Below, piece by piece: positions 35,123 to 47,835 of a stretch of 64,000 bases of DNA. A program made the translations under genes and the position numbers. The DNA comes from Isoperla grammatica (taxonomy: Eukaryota > Arthropoda > Insecta > Plecoptera > Perlodidae). How positions within the stretch are numbered: the stretch's first letter is position 1; each line of letters begins with the position of its first letter. The notes beneath the pieces are model-generated. The model was not told the origin of the DNA. It saw only the letters and a program-made list of their open reading frames with translations, and searched no databases. The DNA lies in assembly GCA_945910005.1 (NCBI GenBank), contig OX246745.1:9852436-9916435 (forward strand), in the 5' to 3' direction.

Positions 35123-36864
35123 CTGGCGTCAGGTTTTGTTATTTTTTTTCCACGTGATTGTCTTTCGTATCAGTATTTCAACGCTATAGGTGAGACTAAT
35201 TTAATTTGATGCATAATACATTGTTCGTCATTTTCTTGAAGTGTGTTTGGTCACCTTTTACATGTGGCATGTGGAGTGTTTCCAATCCCATCCTGAATTG
35301 CATGACCCGTTGATTGTTTACTTAAGGGTGCTGATTCATTTCTCTTGGCTTCCGTTGTAGACAATTTTCCTTTATTTGTTTTCCTTTCCCTTTATTATTT
35401 TCGTGATTCACTTTACGTTTCAAGAAGTAACTAAGTTTATGCAGCACAATAAGGTGTTATACGGATATGAAAAAGAGTTTAAAACTAACAATCCGCTGAG
35501 TAGGTCTAGTTTTACACTGGTATAGTTGACCCCTGTGTTGAGGCTTTTTGATAAGCTAGATCCGATATTATCAGTTTTCGTGTATCGTTGTACATGTGCC
35601 TGCAGACCAACTAGAATAGGTATGCATGACAAGGGAGATTTGTGTTAGTCATAAGGTTCAAAGTAGGTATAAATCAGTATTTCAGAGTGTAAGGTGTAAA
35701 AATGGTACTACTTTTTCAAGAAAGTGTATATTTCGTTTTATGTCTAAAAGTGGGTTTATTTCACAATTTTATTTGAGTACCTAGTAAACACTAACGTAAA
35801 GAATTGATCGAAATGTGCTCCAATCTCAAGTTCTATCGTATTTGCTTTTAGCACCGTCGGCGAAATAATGATTCTTCTACCTACGGATGATAATAAACGC
35901 ATAATTTGACGGAAAGTTTACACAACTATTTGAAGGGATCTTGTAACACGATTCGATATTGTTTTATGAGATTCATATCATCCAATCTCATACGATGGGA
36001 CAAACTTTTCAAATTATTAACTTATTATCAGATATCAAGTAACAATAAAGAAGGAAATGCTTAAACAATTTGTCTAGAGAGGTAATAAGTATATCCTTGA
36101 AGTAAAATTGCCCTTGTTTGCGCCAAATCAAGTCATTTATTGAAATGGCATTTATTTGGATTCCCGTACGATTTATAATTAGTAATTCTTACCTATGCAT
36201 GTCATTTTTAGCCATAAAATTTATTCCAATGATGATTATTTATAATTTATACAGCGCGTTTATAATATAATATAACACTCTTGTTGGATTATGCATTATG
36301 ACCGTATTTACAAGGCTCACATAACTCCTCGTAGCAAATGTTGCTCAAGGGTCATTCATTACGTCTTTCTGAGTTGCTGCTGTTTTCAACAGAAAACAAC
36401 ATTTCAAGATTTGTTTCCCAACATATTTGAAAGTTTTCTCAAATAGTAACAGTTGTGATGAAAACGCGTATTTTAGTGCACACATAGCCGCCCGTAAACG
36501 ACAACCCGACAATTTCTGCGAAATTTCGACTGATCTCCCTTCAAAAGAGAGTTCAACATTGGTCGTACCTGGCAGTACTGTAGGTATAGATTCTATCTCA
36601 CACCTCTAACTACTTGGCTGTCACATTTATAATATACACGATACGTGTTCAAAATAAAATGAAGAGCTATCGACTTTCATAAATAATACTAGGTGACAGT
36701 GGGGTGTGGAGTCAAACGAATAAACTATTGCACTGTAAAATATTAAACACAGTGTTTCCTGGTTAGCCAGAGAGTTTTGTCAACTTTATTTCTTGGCGTC
36801 TGTTTCTAGGTGAGCGGGAGGCATCTATATTTAATGGTACATATGAACTGATAATATTGACTTG
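35123..36864. other. Non-coding, unrecognised
   Basis: Short ORFs only; no recognisable domain, repeat or RNA gene. Confidence 0.4.
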
Positions 36865-36871
36865 TCTCTAT

Positions 36872-37046
36872 ATGAGTCGGTATCGGGATCGCAACCACAT
36901 TCCAGAAACAGTGAAAAAGTTAATTTGCCTGGTTCTTACGGAGCTGTTCACAACACAATCAGTGATGTCATGATGATTATAATAGGAAAATGTACAATTG
37001 CGATCACGATAATGATCACGATGCCGACATTTGTGGTTACGTCTTA
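36872..37046. mobile_element. MITE family A, copy 4
   Basis: Left GAGTCGGTATCGGGATCGC and right GATGCCGACATTTGTGGTTA are inverted. The middle GGTTCTTACGGAGCTGTTCA matches copies 1, 2 and 5. TAA follows the right end. Confidence 0.65.
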
Positions 37047-37317
37047 ACTCTTTTATTCTGGCGCTACAGTGAAGTAGTGTTAGACTGATGAGTGGTGACA
37101 AACTGGCAAAGTGAATTATACTAACGACCTAGAGTAAAATAATGAATTGTTTTCCAAATGAACCGCCTTTGAACCCGGACATTCAATATCGCATTCAATT
37201 ATGAATGAGAAAACATCTTCTAGTTTTTTTTTTAAGCTACACAAACCGTAGCATTCAACGACTGACTTAGATTTGTGACACATTTACTCCAGAACGAAGT
37301 TTGGGCCTAGGAATACC

Positions 37318-37352
37318 ACTTTGGGACGTGGGTTCGAATCCCACATAACGTT
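37318..37352 (+). repeat. tRNA-like T-arm segment
   Basis: GTGGGTTCGAATCCCAC is a perfect T-arm with B-box. The 55 bp upstream lack credible D and anticodon arms, so it is a fragment. Confidence 0.3.
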
Positions 37353-37878
37353 TGGCTTTTTATAATTGTCCTTAGTCTTCATCTATCAACTCTCATAGTC
37401 TAGAATTGCACTATTGTCATAATAGAATAGTAAAGCAACAAGAATCACCATTAGTTTCGTTAGTGTATCATAAGACCTTGAGCTATTACGGTATTTGGGT
37501 TAACATTCGTAATTAAAGATAACAATAATATTTGTCTGTCAAAGTTCATAGTCAAAAGGTACTACGACAAGCAAATGCAATTCATAATGTGTGCTTATGA
37601 ACTAAATATACTCATAAAGTTTGAGAACACGGCCATGTAAAGCGAATTAATTCCACCATTAAACGAATATTAAGAACAGTAACAATAACAATAACAACAA
37701 CACATAAAAGCAGTAAATTCTTATTATAAATAATTGTACTTATAATTAAAAACAGAAAACCACAACACACAAACAAGAATTTTATTGGAAATAATACAAA
37801 TATCCATACACATATTATAATTATAATAATTAAAATACTTTGTTTTATTAAAAGTGCTCAAAGGAAAAGATCTACCCC

Positions 37879-38048
37879 TTAGTCGTCGGTATAGGAATCG
37901 CAATCGTTATCCGGAAATCGTGAAAAGTTAACATATGGTTCTTATGGCGCTTTTCATAACTAAATCGTAATGTCGTAATTTTAGTATGGGGAAATGTTTA
38001 CGATTGCGATCCCGATTACGATGACGACAATTGTGGTTAGGGCTTATC
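37879..38048. mobile_element. MITE family A, copy 5
   Basis: GTCGTCGGTATAGGAATCGC at the left and CGATGACGACAATTGTGGTT at the right are inverted; the middle GGTTCTTATGGCGCTTTTCA is shared with copy 4. Only 0.8 kb separates copies 4 and 5, in the same orientation. Confidence 0.65.
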
Positions 38049-38189
38049 TAGATACAGTATAATGGTATTTCTATTTTAAGGAAGAAATGTTGTAGACTCT
38101 CAGTAAACCATAAGCCTTAAGCAATAAGTACATATAAAATATATATATTTTAAATTAAGCAATATAAGCCTTAAACCTTAAAAAATAAT

Positions 38190-38232
38190 TATATATATAT
38201 ATATGTATATAATATATATATATATATATTTT
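38190..38232. repeat. (TA)n tract
   Basis: Alternating AT with a short interruption. Confidence 0.9.
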
Positions 38233-38292
38233 AAATTTATAGTTATTATTTTTATTATAAGGATTTTAAGTAGGTGTGCTTGGTATAGTGTT

Positions 38293-38592
38293 ATATATGT
38301 TACACAGGGTTTTTGGGTATTAATCCACGTTTTGTGAGGAGGTTGTTTATGTACATACCCTGCTTCACTACGTTTCGCCGTCAAATGATGCGGCATCCTC
38401 AGGTGACAGGTCCGGGTCGCGTGTGTTGTCACCGCGAATGCCTTGCAGTGGAGCCAAGGTGTTCGCGGAGACAACACCTGAGGATGCTGCAACATTTGGC
38501 GGCGAAACGTAGCGAAGCAAGATATGTACATGAACAACCTCGTCATAAAAAGTGGATTAATAGTTAATACCCTAAAACCCCGTGTAATATCT
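38293..38592. repeat. 300-bp nested palindrome, family P copy 3
   Basis: Outer arms (38293-38405 and about 38485-38592) pair with modest divergence. Between them GTGTTGTCACCGCGAA pairs with TTCGCGGAGACAACAC. Read outward, each arm has CCTGAGGATGC, a self-complementary stretch (GCCG/CGGC or GCTGC/GCGGC), then GAAACGTAG. The two ORFs here are repeat-derived. Confidence 0.8.
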
Positions 38593-38761
38593 CAGTTTTT
38601 GAACGAAAATCTACGTCATGACATGTATATATTATATTGGCGTAAATTTTCGTGGTCCATATTTGCATTATATTGATTTCTTTAACGGTAAAATATAACG
38701 TTATGTTAATAACAAATATTTATTATTTACATAACGTGGTATTTTACCGTAAACAATTAAT

Positions 38762-39062
38762 ATTATAATATATTTTAAAATATATAATGCATAATATATA
38801 ATATATAATATATACTATATAATATATAAGATATAATATATAATATATAATATATAATATATATTTACATTGTTAAATACTTATAATCTTTTATTAAAAT
38901 TACAAAAAGAATATAAAACTATACCAACGTCACTCACTGACTTAAAATATGCTGAATATATATTTATATATTTATATGTTTGTATATTTATATATTTATA
39001 TATTTATATATTATATATTTATATTTTTATATATTTATATATTTATATATTTATATATTCAT
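38762..39062. repeat. TATAATA and TATATTTATA low-complexity tracts
   Basis: ATATATAATATATAATATA until about 38865 and TATATATTTA units at 38945-39062, next to the duplicated first exon. Confidence 0.95.
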
Positions 39063-39146
39063 AAAAATGTAAACACCAAGTTCGACAATCACAGAAATCA
39101 AGAAATTTTTAATTATTAGAAGTATATCTCTTTCTCTCTCACTCAC

Positions 39147-39180
39147 CGTCATTGTTATTTTCGTATCTAAGTAACGGTTC
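39147..39180 (-). other. Second copy of the candidate microexon, downstream of exon 1a
   Basis: Identical in all 34 bases, in the 8 bases before the acceptor and in 22 bases after the donor to the block at 26135-26168. It lies 120 bp downstream of the exon 1a donor, so each first exon carries its own copy in the same relative place. Confidence 0.45.
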
Positions 39181-39300
39181 CTAAAATTGATATTTTTTGA
39201 ATATTTAAATTTCTCCCTATTTCTACTAAAAAAACTATAGTATTATAGTGTGTTTTCACTCATATTTAAGTATAAACAAAATAGTAACTAAGTTACTAAC

Positions 39301-39443
39301 CTTCCAATCGAGAAAGGGCCAGAGTCAGTATTGGACACCTTGGAAGTCCAACTCTGATAAACCGTTCTACTTCCAAGGTACATTTGAACACTTGTGTGAT
39401 TTACCAATCGTATCAGACTGTTTTTAAACATAAATGAAGCCAT
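39301..39443 (-). CDS. Duplicate first exon (copy 1a) of the ABHD11-like gene
   Basis: ATG at 39443-39441, 47 codons plus two bases, then the same ggaag|GTTAGT donor as copy 1b. The translation shares LGSRTVYQ, SKV, NT and GPFSIG with copy 1b but has a different N-terminus (MASFMFKNSLIRLVNHTSVQ), which lacks acidic residues, has Lys, Arg and His, and resembles a mitochondrial presequence. Relative to 1b the alignment needs one extra codon and no frameshift or stop. No copy of exon 2 or 3 is visible between 26.5 and 39.3 kb, and the phase fits exon 2 at 23725. The simplest reading is an alternative first exon and promoter of the same gene; the other is the remnant of a partial duplication. An ACTTCCGG motif lies upstream on the plus strand near 39690. 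Confidence 0.7.
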
Positions 39444-39699
39444 TTTACTTTGTAATTTAGAAAAAATAGGTGATTTTACCGGAGCAAGATGCGTGCCGTG
39501 TGACAAATATGATTTAGTAATGATGAATGGCGTTTCCGTAGTTTTAACGTCAATAATGCCAATAATGAATGGTCAATAATACACCGCAAGCGTTGTTGTC
39601 GCAAACACGTGGCATACATCTCCTTCCTGTGATGGACGCTCACTGGAGGGCATTTCAATTCACAATTATTATATCTGGTCTCTATGGTGACTTCCGGTC

Positions 39700-39733
39700 A
39701 TAAAAAAAAAAGTTTATCATAAACTTTTTTTTT
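39700..39733. repeat. A/T hairpin
   Basis: A run of A followed by GTTTAT, a single C, then ATAAAC and a run of T: arms of about 15 bp. Confidence 0.8.
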
Positions 39734-39737
39734 GTAA

Positions 39738-41038
39738 GTGATCTTGATTTGTATCAGCTAAAATGATAACGAACTTTAGATCATTTTGAACATTTGGGTT
39801 GTTTGCTCTCCATCTCGATATCTATTATTGTGTAATAGAACAACCTCAGTACAGCCCTGTGTATGTTTGTTCTTCAAATCACAAAGAAATAGTTGTCTGT
39901 ATAAAACATTGAGCTAAACATTTTAATTTTCTGCTGCTAATTGAAATGAATGAAGTAAACGATTGTTTTTCCAAATATTCTTACGGTGATATAAACATTG
40001 AACATTTTATGCCACTGAAATGGACATACAAATTCAAATCATCTTCAAGTCTCTAAATACTTTCAAACCTTGCAACATGCATTTATCATCGTATATGTTA
40101 ATTTCCCACGGGTAAAGAAAGTATTGAAGGCGGTTTGGCTATTAAATCATACTCATCTCAAGCGCATAAGTATGAACATAGTCACAGAAATGTAGCACGT
40201 AGTACATTTTACATACCACTCATCCCAAGATGCTTTAGTGTTTAGGCTGGGCTGGGCCTAATATTGCCACCCCCAATTAGTCACAACCAATGTTGCGTCT
40301 GTATCATATTTATAAAACATAGAAACAGACATAGAAGGACATAAAACAACAGTAGAAACAGTGTAGAAACAGATCATAGAACATAGAACATAGAACAAGA
40401 AGATCTAACTCAATAGCACGGAAGGATTTCTAAAAATGTTTTTCTATATCCATCTTTAATATGATCATACTTCGCTCACAAAACTTGGCGGAGCTTAACT
40501 TAAGAAAACGTTGAAAAAAATAATATGTGGCACAAAAAATTTTAAATACATATTTTGGACCCCCCTGGAAGTCAGATTACAAAATACAAGAACGGGATCC
40601 CGCAGCAAGATAAAAGATTGCGTTTTTTCCATAATAGTGAGCGAAGAGACGATAGATCAAAGTCGTTTGGTCTCACAGTGATAAACCTCAATGTTAGAAA
40701 CCACGGACGGGCTTCTACCTGAGGCACAATTCTGTAAAAAGCAAACGCTATCAGTTTTGAATCCTTGTAGATGACGTCAGAACAGATCAGGGGGAGACAA
40801 GACCGTGTTGTGGTGATTCTGAGGGATTGCCCGTGTAAGGATGGATGCGTATTAGGAGAGATACAAGTGCTTGTTTGAAACAATAATTAAATGTGGAAAA
40901 TGAAATGTTTGTTGAACAAGCGCCCGGATATCACTTGCATACAAAACTAGCTATGTGAAATACAGCTATATAATACCTTACAAACAGTTCTGGCCGGATT
41001 CTGCGCGCGTGTAATAAATATTCACTAAAAGTAAAAAT
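39738..41038. other. Non-coding, unrecognised
   Basis: A degenerate ACATAGAA repeat lies at 40316-40395. The 103-codon ORF at 40572-40883 has no recognised features. Confidence 0.4.
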
Positions 41039-41215
41039 TAAATAAGACTTCTTTATAACAAACTCTTTGGGGGCCAGATTATTATTTTGTTATAAAGAAC
41101 ATTTCTTTATAAAGATGCTACCTTTACATGCATAATAATTTTTTGGGACCTCAAAAACAGTTTGTTATATAGATCATTTTGTTATCAAGACGTTTGTTAT
41201 AAAGAAGTTTCACTG
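41039..41215. mobile_element. pogo/Tigger-like MITE
   Basis: Right end, inverted, reads CAGTGAAACTTCTTTATAAC, followed on the plus strand by TA. The left end AGACTTCTTTATAACAAAC is its degraded partner. This type of end with a TA duplication is known from pogo-like mariner relatives. No ORF. Confidence 0.6.
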
Positions 41216-41734
41216 TATATCCAAGTTATTAATAATCTCGCCGAAAGAAATGATTAGATAATCAACATAAGTAGTTAATAACGAATGGAGAGAAACATTA
41301 TCATAAATGGCTTATAAATGATTTAAAAAACACTACAGAAAATTCGAACAAACAACATAGTAGTTAATTAAGTAAACATAAAATATGTTTATGGATATTG
41401 AATTGAGAGACAATAATGAGTTACTGTATGAGATAAACTTTAGTTTTAACCTTCAAGATTGTTGATGACTTGAGGTGAGGTGAACTTGTATCAATCCCGT
41501 GTGAGCTGAGCTTGTCCAAAGTTGTCTATCAGACACGAGCTAAAGCACGATATTATGTTAATTGGGGCTGTGTCTACAACTAATCATTTGAAACTATCGA
41601 TATAAACAGACATAATTTACTATTGCAGTTTCAAGAGAAGTTTTGTAACTTCTAATATGGATTCAATTCAATCACTTCTAGCCGTAGGAACAATTATTAA
41701 CTGTGACTTAGGAGCCGTCCTATAGCAACAAAGC

Positions 41735-41970
41735 ACTTAGTAATTTCAAAGTACTTTTGAATCAGCACTGTTGATTCTGGCATTTGTCCGCGAGTGTTCG
41801 CACTGTCCATTCACTGGTTCCCATATTTCATATTTAAAAACATCGATTTTTGGTTGGTTATCGCTCACTCTTCGATGGGGTTCGGAGCCTACAAGGTTGG
41901 CTAAGTCACTTTAAATTAAATTCTCCCACTGAAAATCTGTTTTGTGACTGTGTAGGTAGACTTTGAATGG
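41735..41970. repeat. Dispersed repeat family B, copy 1
   Basis: Shares about 230 bp with 56432-56665 in opposite orientation, best at TTTGTCCGCGAGTGTTCGCA, GGTTATCGCTCACTC and GTTCGGAGCCTACA. It contains no ORF. The class is unknown. Confidence 0.65.
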
Positions 41971-44900
41971 AAATTTCGTTTTCTTTTCTTTAATTTCTTT
42001 TATTTTTAATTGATTTAATTTTAATTTATTTATTTTTATAACTTATATATATATATTATATACGCATGGAGCCTCGCTGTGTTTAACGTCGTAAAGGGTG
42101 AAAATCAACCCATGTGCTCTAGTGCTAGAACCATCACATTGATGGTCACCCATCCTGTTAGCACCACCATTAGGCACCGCAATCGCCTATCATTTCAAGC
42201 TATCGTAAGTTCACATCTTCAAATTGGCCCACATATTCTATTTCCACTCCAGCCTCTTTTTATCCGAGAATTTTGTCTAATTTACTTCTGGAAGATCCAA
42301 CCTAACATTTCCGATGCAGCGACAATGAAATCTGGTAACGGTATTCGTCCATTGTGATGTAAGGTATACAAAACACGTATTACGCTTCCATCTATATAAA
42401 CCACTCAAGCTGCACGGTTACTAAATCAATTATTTGTAATGCCCGTAAAAGGTAGAACAATGTGAGCACTTGGGTCTCGCCTCTCTTTTGTCCAATGTGT
42501 TAGTTAGACAGTCGAATAGGAACCTCAGGCTTAGTGAGCTTGGTAGATTGTTTAGGCAATGATTACAAGTAGCTATTGAGCCACAATACAGCCTCGTTCG
42601 TGTAAGCCGACCAATAGGTAATGGTTTTGTTAATAAATAATTTGTCTGTTGAAATACCTCTGCAATTAATCAAATAATACTCGCAGGAAAGTTACAATTT
42701 TGAAAATGCCAACGTTTAAGTAGAACATATTTCTTTGTACTGACTTTAGCATTAGAATGTTAAATGTCTTTCGTTTGTAGCATTTATTGTTGGAAGTGCT
42801 TACTCCATTAACTAACTGTACCCGTTCTACCATTCAGTTCTGGTCGAACATTGGCTGGGATTCAAACAATTGCTTCTGTTTTGTTTTTTTAGCCACGGGA
42901 GCTCTCAGATTTTACCCACTTAATGTGTTTATTTCATTAGTAAATGCATAAAATCAACACACGCTACAACGATTCTGAAATGCGGTTATATCTTTTTATT
43001 CCATACAACTTTATTTACTTAAAACAATACCATTTACAAACCACAGTACTTACCAGATTCATGTTTCCCTGTTTTCTTACCGACTCTTTGTAGAGCTTAT
43101 TTTCAGTGTGGGATATCATAATATTTACCCCCTGTTTTGTAGATATCTAAGTAAATATGATTGTGCTCAATTCGGCCATCAAATAATGTGGGTATATCAA
43201 ATTAAGGATACTATAGTGTTTCAAGTAGCGCCTTTAATACCAAGGATATTTCTAAGTGTTTTAAAAGAATGTAACATGATTTATTTAATTTGATCCAACA
43301 TATGGCAGTTAACAAATATTAGCCATTACAAATAAATAATTAACGATTACGATGTTTATACAATATCAGGTTTTACAGTTACAAGGTGCCAACATAATTG
43401 GCAAATTAACATAACAACAATATATATTACTAAACGATAAGATAGTTGTATCATAATTGATAATAAATATAAAAAAATGACGAATGTAATCTGTAATACA
43501 TTTCAGTAAACTGATAAAATAAAATAACAAAATAAAATAATTGCGTTGATGGTTGATGTGGTACTCCAAGATGTGGACAAAGGTAGGATAAGGAAGATGC
43601 GGGTGTACATTGCAAGCAGCATGATGGCACCCTGCGGTCGGTAAAGCAACTTCGTTGAATATTATTAAATGCGCTTTACCATTTTGTTTATATTTCTTCC
43701 AGTTCTTTTAAATTAACGAAGCATTAATTTGCATCCGCATTTTGTTTACGACGCTGTTGTGTGGCATTCATTACACTGCGATGAATGGTGAGTACTTAAT
43801 TCTGCCCGGCAAGTCGTACTAAATAACGTGTAATTGTGTTACGCCCCAGTAAATAATGTAGTAGGCTACGGTACAAACGCGAGTGTAATCGCTTTAAAAA
43901 CGGCAGCCTAGTGTAAATATCTTCAACTGATAAAAGTAAAGCGAATTTTAGACACGAATATGAAACTGAAACTACATTTAAAAATCGGAATCTAGTCCGT
44001 GTTGATCTATAAGTCATGTCTCCTTGGACACATTCTACCATGATTAACAATTCATAGGTTGCACGTACGTCACATCTGTGCGCGTGGCGGCCACATTTGT
44101 GATCAAACTTTGACGTTGCCATGGAGAAACAATTGAAGGCTGTTGTGGTAGTACACAGAAATTCTTAGTTCTAAAAAAATCAGTCTGTTTTTGAGATAAA
44201 ATTGGTATGTGTGTTAATATTTTATTTGTTTATTACTTATGTTGACTTTTTAGGTTCTAAATTAGGCTTATTTATTAAATTTGAATAGTATTTGCCAATG
44301 ATCTAGGATTGGTCCTCATCAATTGTGTCGCAATCATGGCCGCTGTGACGTCACGTGGGAACTATGAATATCTCGTTGTCAACGTTTACTCTCCAATCTT
44401 TCTCTTCTCTTATTCGTTCTTTTCACAAAACATTCTTTCTCCTAAGTCTTGTCCGTCCATCTCCTCGCTAACCACGCTTAGTATGTCCAATTATTTAGTT
44501 CTCTTCTCGTTTTCCCTGTGTCAAAACCACATTCTGCTCCATTAGTCACTATTATTTTTACACAATCCACTCCATTTCTGGTGTCCACATTATTCACTAT
44601 GACCATTAGATCTCTCCTTAAGCGCCACTCACATTTTATACCCAGTTCCTACCCTTAATTAAATCAATAACTCAAACATATGTGTTTACAACTTTATCAT
44701 GCAAAACCAATGTTATCCCTGGCAATAAACTCTTTAAATCTGAGATGAGGGCTATATCAGATCATTGAGATGTTTAATGCCGCTATGTAGCTTGGTTCTA
44801 CTAACAAGTTTTCATTCACATGCATGAATGTAACCTTTAAGAGTTATGATGAGAGGACGAACTGCGTTATGTGCCTCATGCAACAAAGAGTATGCAAGTT

Positions 44901-47353
44901 ACAATGTTTCTGGGTGCATAAGCACATATTTTCTCGCCTACTTTTTAATGAGACGGTATTTCGCGTTTCGTCTACATTAAATTATTAACGGATTGAGACA
45001 GGTAAGGTACGCCCGAGCAGACTTCCACTAAACATAAAACATTGTGAATACTAGGATGAGATATTCATTAAACTGTCTTGAGGGCAAATGTGAGTCTCAA
45101 CTATGAACGCGCCTACATCTTAGTAGAAAAGTGAATAAAACCAACATTTAGTTCAATAAGAACTGAAAAAACTGGATTAACAAAATATCAAAAAAATATT
45201 CTGATCATTACTGATGTCATTTTGGAAACAAATTAATTGTCCATAATTTCATTGGCTTCTAACACAACAACCTGGTGATTAAAATTTCGAAACGTTTTTA
45301 ATCCGCAGTGTTTTAGCTCTACGAAACTAAATGCTGATTACAACTAATTATTCAATATTGTATAGCGTAGTCACGATATTACTGAAACACTTTCGACAGT
45401 GAGACAAGCCTAATCAGCGTTAACTTGACCTATACAACCTTTCTATTGGCTCTGTGTTTTACAACTTGCAATCGTATTAGGTGATGCAGTACCGCGGTCG
45501 ATTAGGCCCTACTGTGATTAAATAAACGCTAATACTGAGAGTGACACTTGAATCCTGATGAGGGAATGGTTGTCACCGAACGTTTTTCAACCCATCACTG
45601 ATGGAAGTGGAGCACTCGGTGCTAATTCGGCACGTTGAGGGATGGTTTCCGCTTCCCCCCACCCTCTCCCCCCTCCCCCTCCCCTTATTGGAGGTTTACC
45701 AGGGTGAGCGTTGGGATTGAGCTGTTGGGAGGTCTCATCCCAAGCATCCGATTGACCCTAACCCCACAAGAAGGTAACTTATTAGGTGCCCTACTGCGTT
45801 TCTACGATGTATTGACAATATTCCATGGCCCCCTAGTGGTACCAATGGGTTTTAACACAGTTTCAAGAAATAAATTTTAATCTTATCCAACATTTAATTG
45901 ATGTCGTACCCGAGCAAGATATTTTGGCGGAATAATAGAGCCATTGTTTCACGTTCCGACCTTCTATGTAGACAGTGTTTCTTGTACAATTTGGAATATG
46001 GTTAGTTTGTACGTAAGTTTCTATAAGAGCAGATTTCATTAAAGAGTTTTTTGCTTTGCAAGTTTCATTTGCTTTAAGAATGTATCTTGTTTGCCATTGT
46101 TTCTAAGAAAATTATCTCGGCAAACTGAAAATTTAATATAGAACACATATTGCAGACATAGTTTAAAGAAACGAGCGCATTTACGAACATACGTAAACTA
46201 ATTGTGCAAGCTTTACAAAAATCAATGGATATAACTCAGAAAATTTGATTAAAAATTTCATGAAGTGAGATATTAACAACGAGGTTGTTTGCACACTGCA
46301 CACAGTTTCGGTTGTTTTGAAAGTCGGGTTTATATGAAAACACGAGTCTCTAGAAGAATATTGAACGAGGCGGAATAAAATACTTTATGTTCATCCTAAG
46401 AAATTAATTTTCAAATATATTCAGGAAATAATTGTGAAAAAATGTTTTTTAAGTTGCATACGTGTGTTTCGTAATTCTTTCGTCAGGTTTGTATTGATAA
46501 CTTCCTCAACGTTTTTACGCACTGCAACAAAATTGACCTACCTCAAATCGGGCAATCAAAACGATTGTCTTGTATGAATATCTCAACTTGGCACTTTATA
46601 TCTGCAACATTTTACTGAAGTTCTGCAAAACGCCCAATTTTATTTGCTTACACTTTATTTTTACAAGCCAAAAAATGTTTTTCTTACACAAACGTAAATG
46701 TATGTGAGTTCTTAAATAGGTCACGGATTCATAATTTTTAACACTGCAGTTTACTCTTTTTAAGCGTATAACTCTCTGCTGAGTACGGGCTTTATTATGT
46801 CTAGGTATACTGTCCCTGTCTGCACTCCACTGTCTCCAATGAAACTCCATTGCAACAGCAGTTTCGAACTCCTATGTTGTCAAAGTTGAACGATGCAAAA
46901 GCAAACGCCACTGCAGCTTCTGACAGCTCAATGCCAACTAGATAGAGCAAAGCATTTGGCTCTGTATTGCCACCGAACTATATTCCCTTAAGTTCCTTAC
47001 CTCACAATAATTAAATCTAAAATAACACATCAAACTGCATTTTATTATGTACATTTGTTAACCGTGCATGTGGAATTTTATTTCTCAAGTTTTACTACTC
47101 GCATCTGCATGATTTTATTGCATATGTTCAGACTTTATTGATAAACTTCTAGTGGGTGAATCTTTTCAATGCTTAGTTCTTTTCTCATACGAGCCCTGAG
47201 GCTATATTATTAATTGCTCAAGTACCAATCTTTCGTAAGTCGTTTTAAAAGTGTTATTCAGAAAGAGAATAAATCTACACTTGAGTGTTAATAAAACTGG
47301 TATTTATTGAATTTTAATAGTCTAGACTTCAAAGTGTCTAATAGTATTTAGAT
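41971..47353. other. Non-coding, unrecognised
   Basis: No gene recognised. CpG-containing ATGGCCGCTGTGACGTCACG at 44337 recalls a promoter-like CRE element but has no associated exon. The 108-codon minus ORF at 43796-44122 has no recognised domain. A CT-rich run lies at 45650-45690. Confidence 0.4.
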
Positions 47354-47539
47354 TAAGGGCGGGATGCACAGTCGTTTGCTGGGGGTCCCCCAGGCTGGGT
47401 ATCCCCTGGGTCTTCCCTTGCTGGCTCGATGCAATGCACAGTCGTCTAGGGGACACCTAGGTCACACCCAGAGGTCCCCCAGGCTGGGTGAGCGTTAGGG
47501 CATCCCTAGGTCTCACCTAACAGCTCCCTAGCCTCGTTT

Positions 47540-47835
47540 TTCAACATGGCGGACCATAATGACTAGAATTTGCCGTGTACTTGGAAAGAAATTATGAGTT
47601 TGAGGTTTTTCAAGGTTCTTGAGCAACCAAGACGGTATTTATGGAATGTAGAAAACCTGCAGAGTTCTCCACAAGTACACATTTGAAGAAGCAGTATCGT
47701 TTTGAGAACGATATGGTGATTATAATGATGGTTGACCACCAAAGCGCCGAAAGATTGAACAATTTCATCGGCAAAAACTACCGTTTCGTCCACTTATACA
47801 ATTCGTGTAGCTTCCAGGTACATCCTTATCATTAA
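47540..47835 (+). pseudogene. Possible Harbinger transposase N-terminal fragment
   Basis: Begins near ATGGCGGACC (47545) but meets TAG within seven codons. In another frame (47641-47835) it reads LKKQYRFENDMVIIMMVDH, which resembles the N-terminal (L..RYRFs.e.i..L.d) segment of Harbinger transposases. Two frames are needed, so it is degenerate. No downstream DDE exon could be found. The assignment leans on its position in the element. Confidence 0.35.

Larger units (their letters stand above)
39063..39690. repeat. Segmental duplication partner of 26046-26660
   Basis: The segment around exon 1a aligns in the same orientation and order with that around exon 1b (26046-26660): intronic flank, 64-bp identical block, intron, exon, and upstream sequence with GTAGTTTTAA and CACTGGAGG. 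Identity outside the block is roughly 60-75 percent by eye. Both copies border a TATATTTATA repeat on their low-coordinate side (25917-26041 and 38945-39060), which could have mediated the duplication. Confidence 0.75.

Noticed and set aside
43796..44122. 108-codon minus-strand ORF as a gene
   Set aside because: No recognisable motif, composition like the flanks and no splice partners found.
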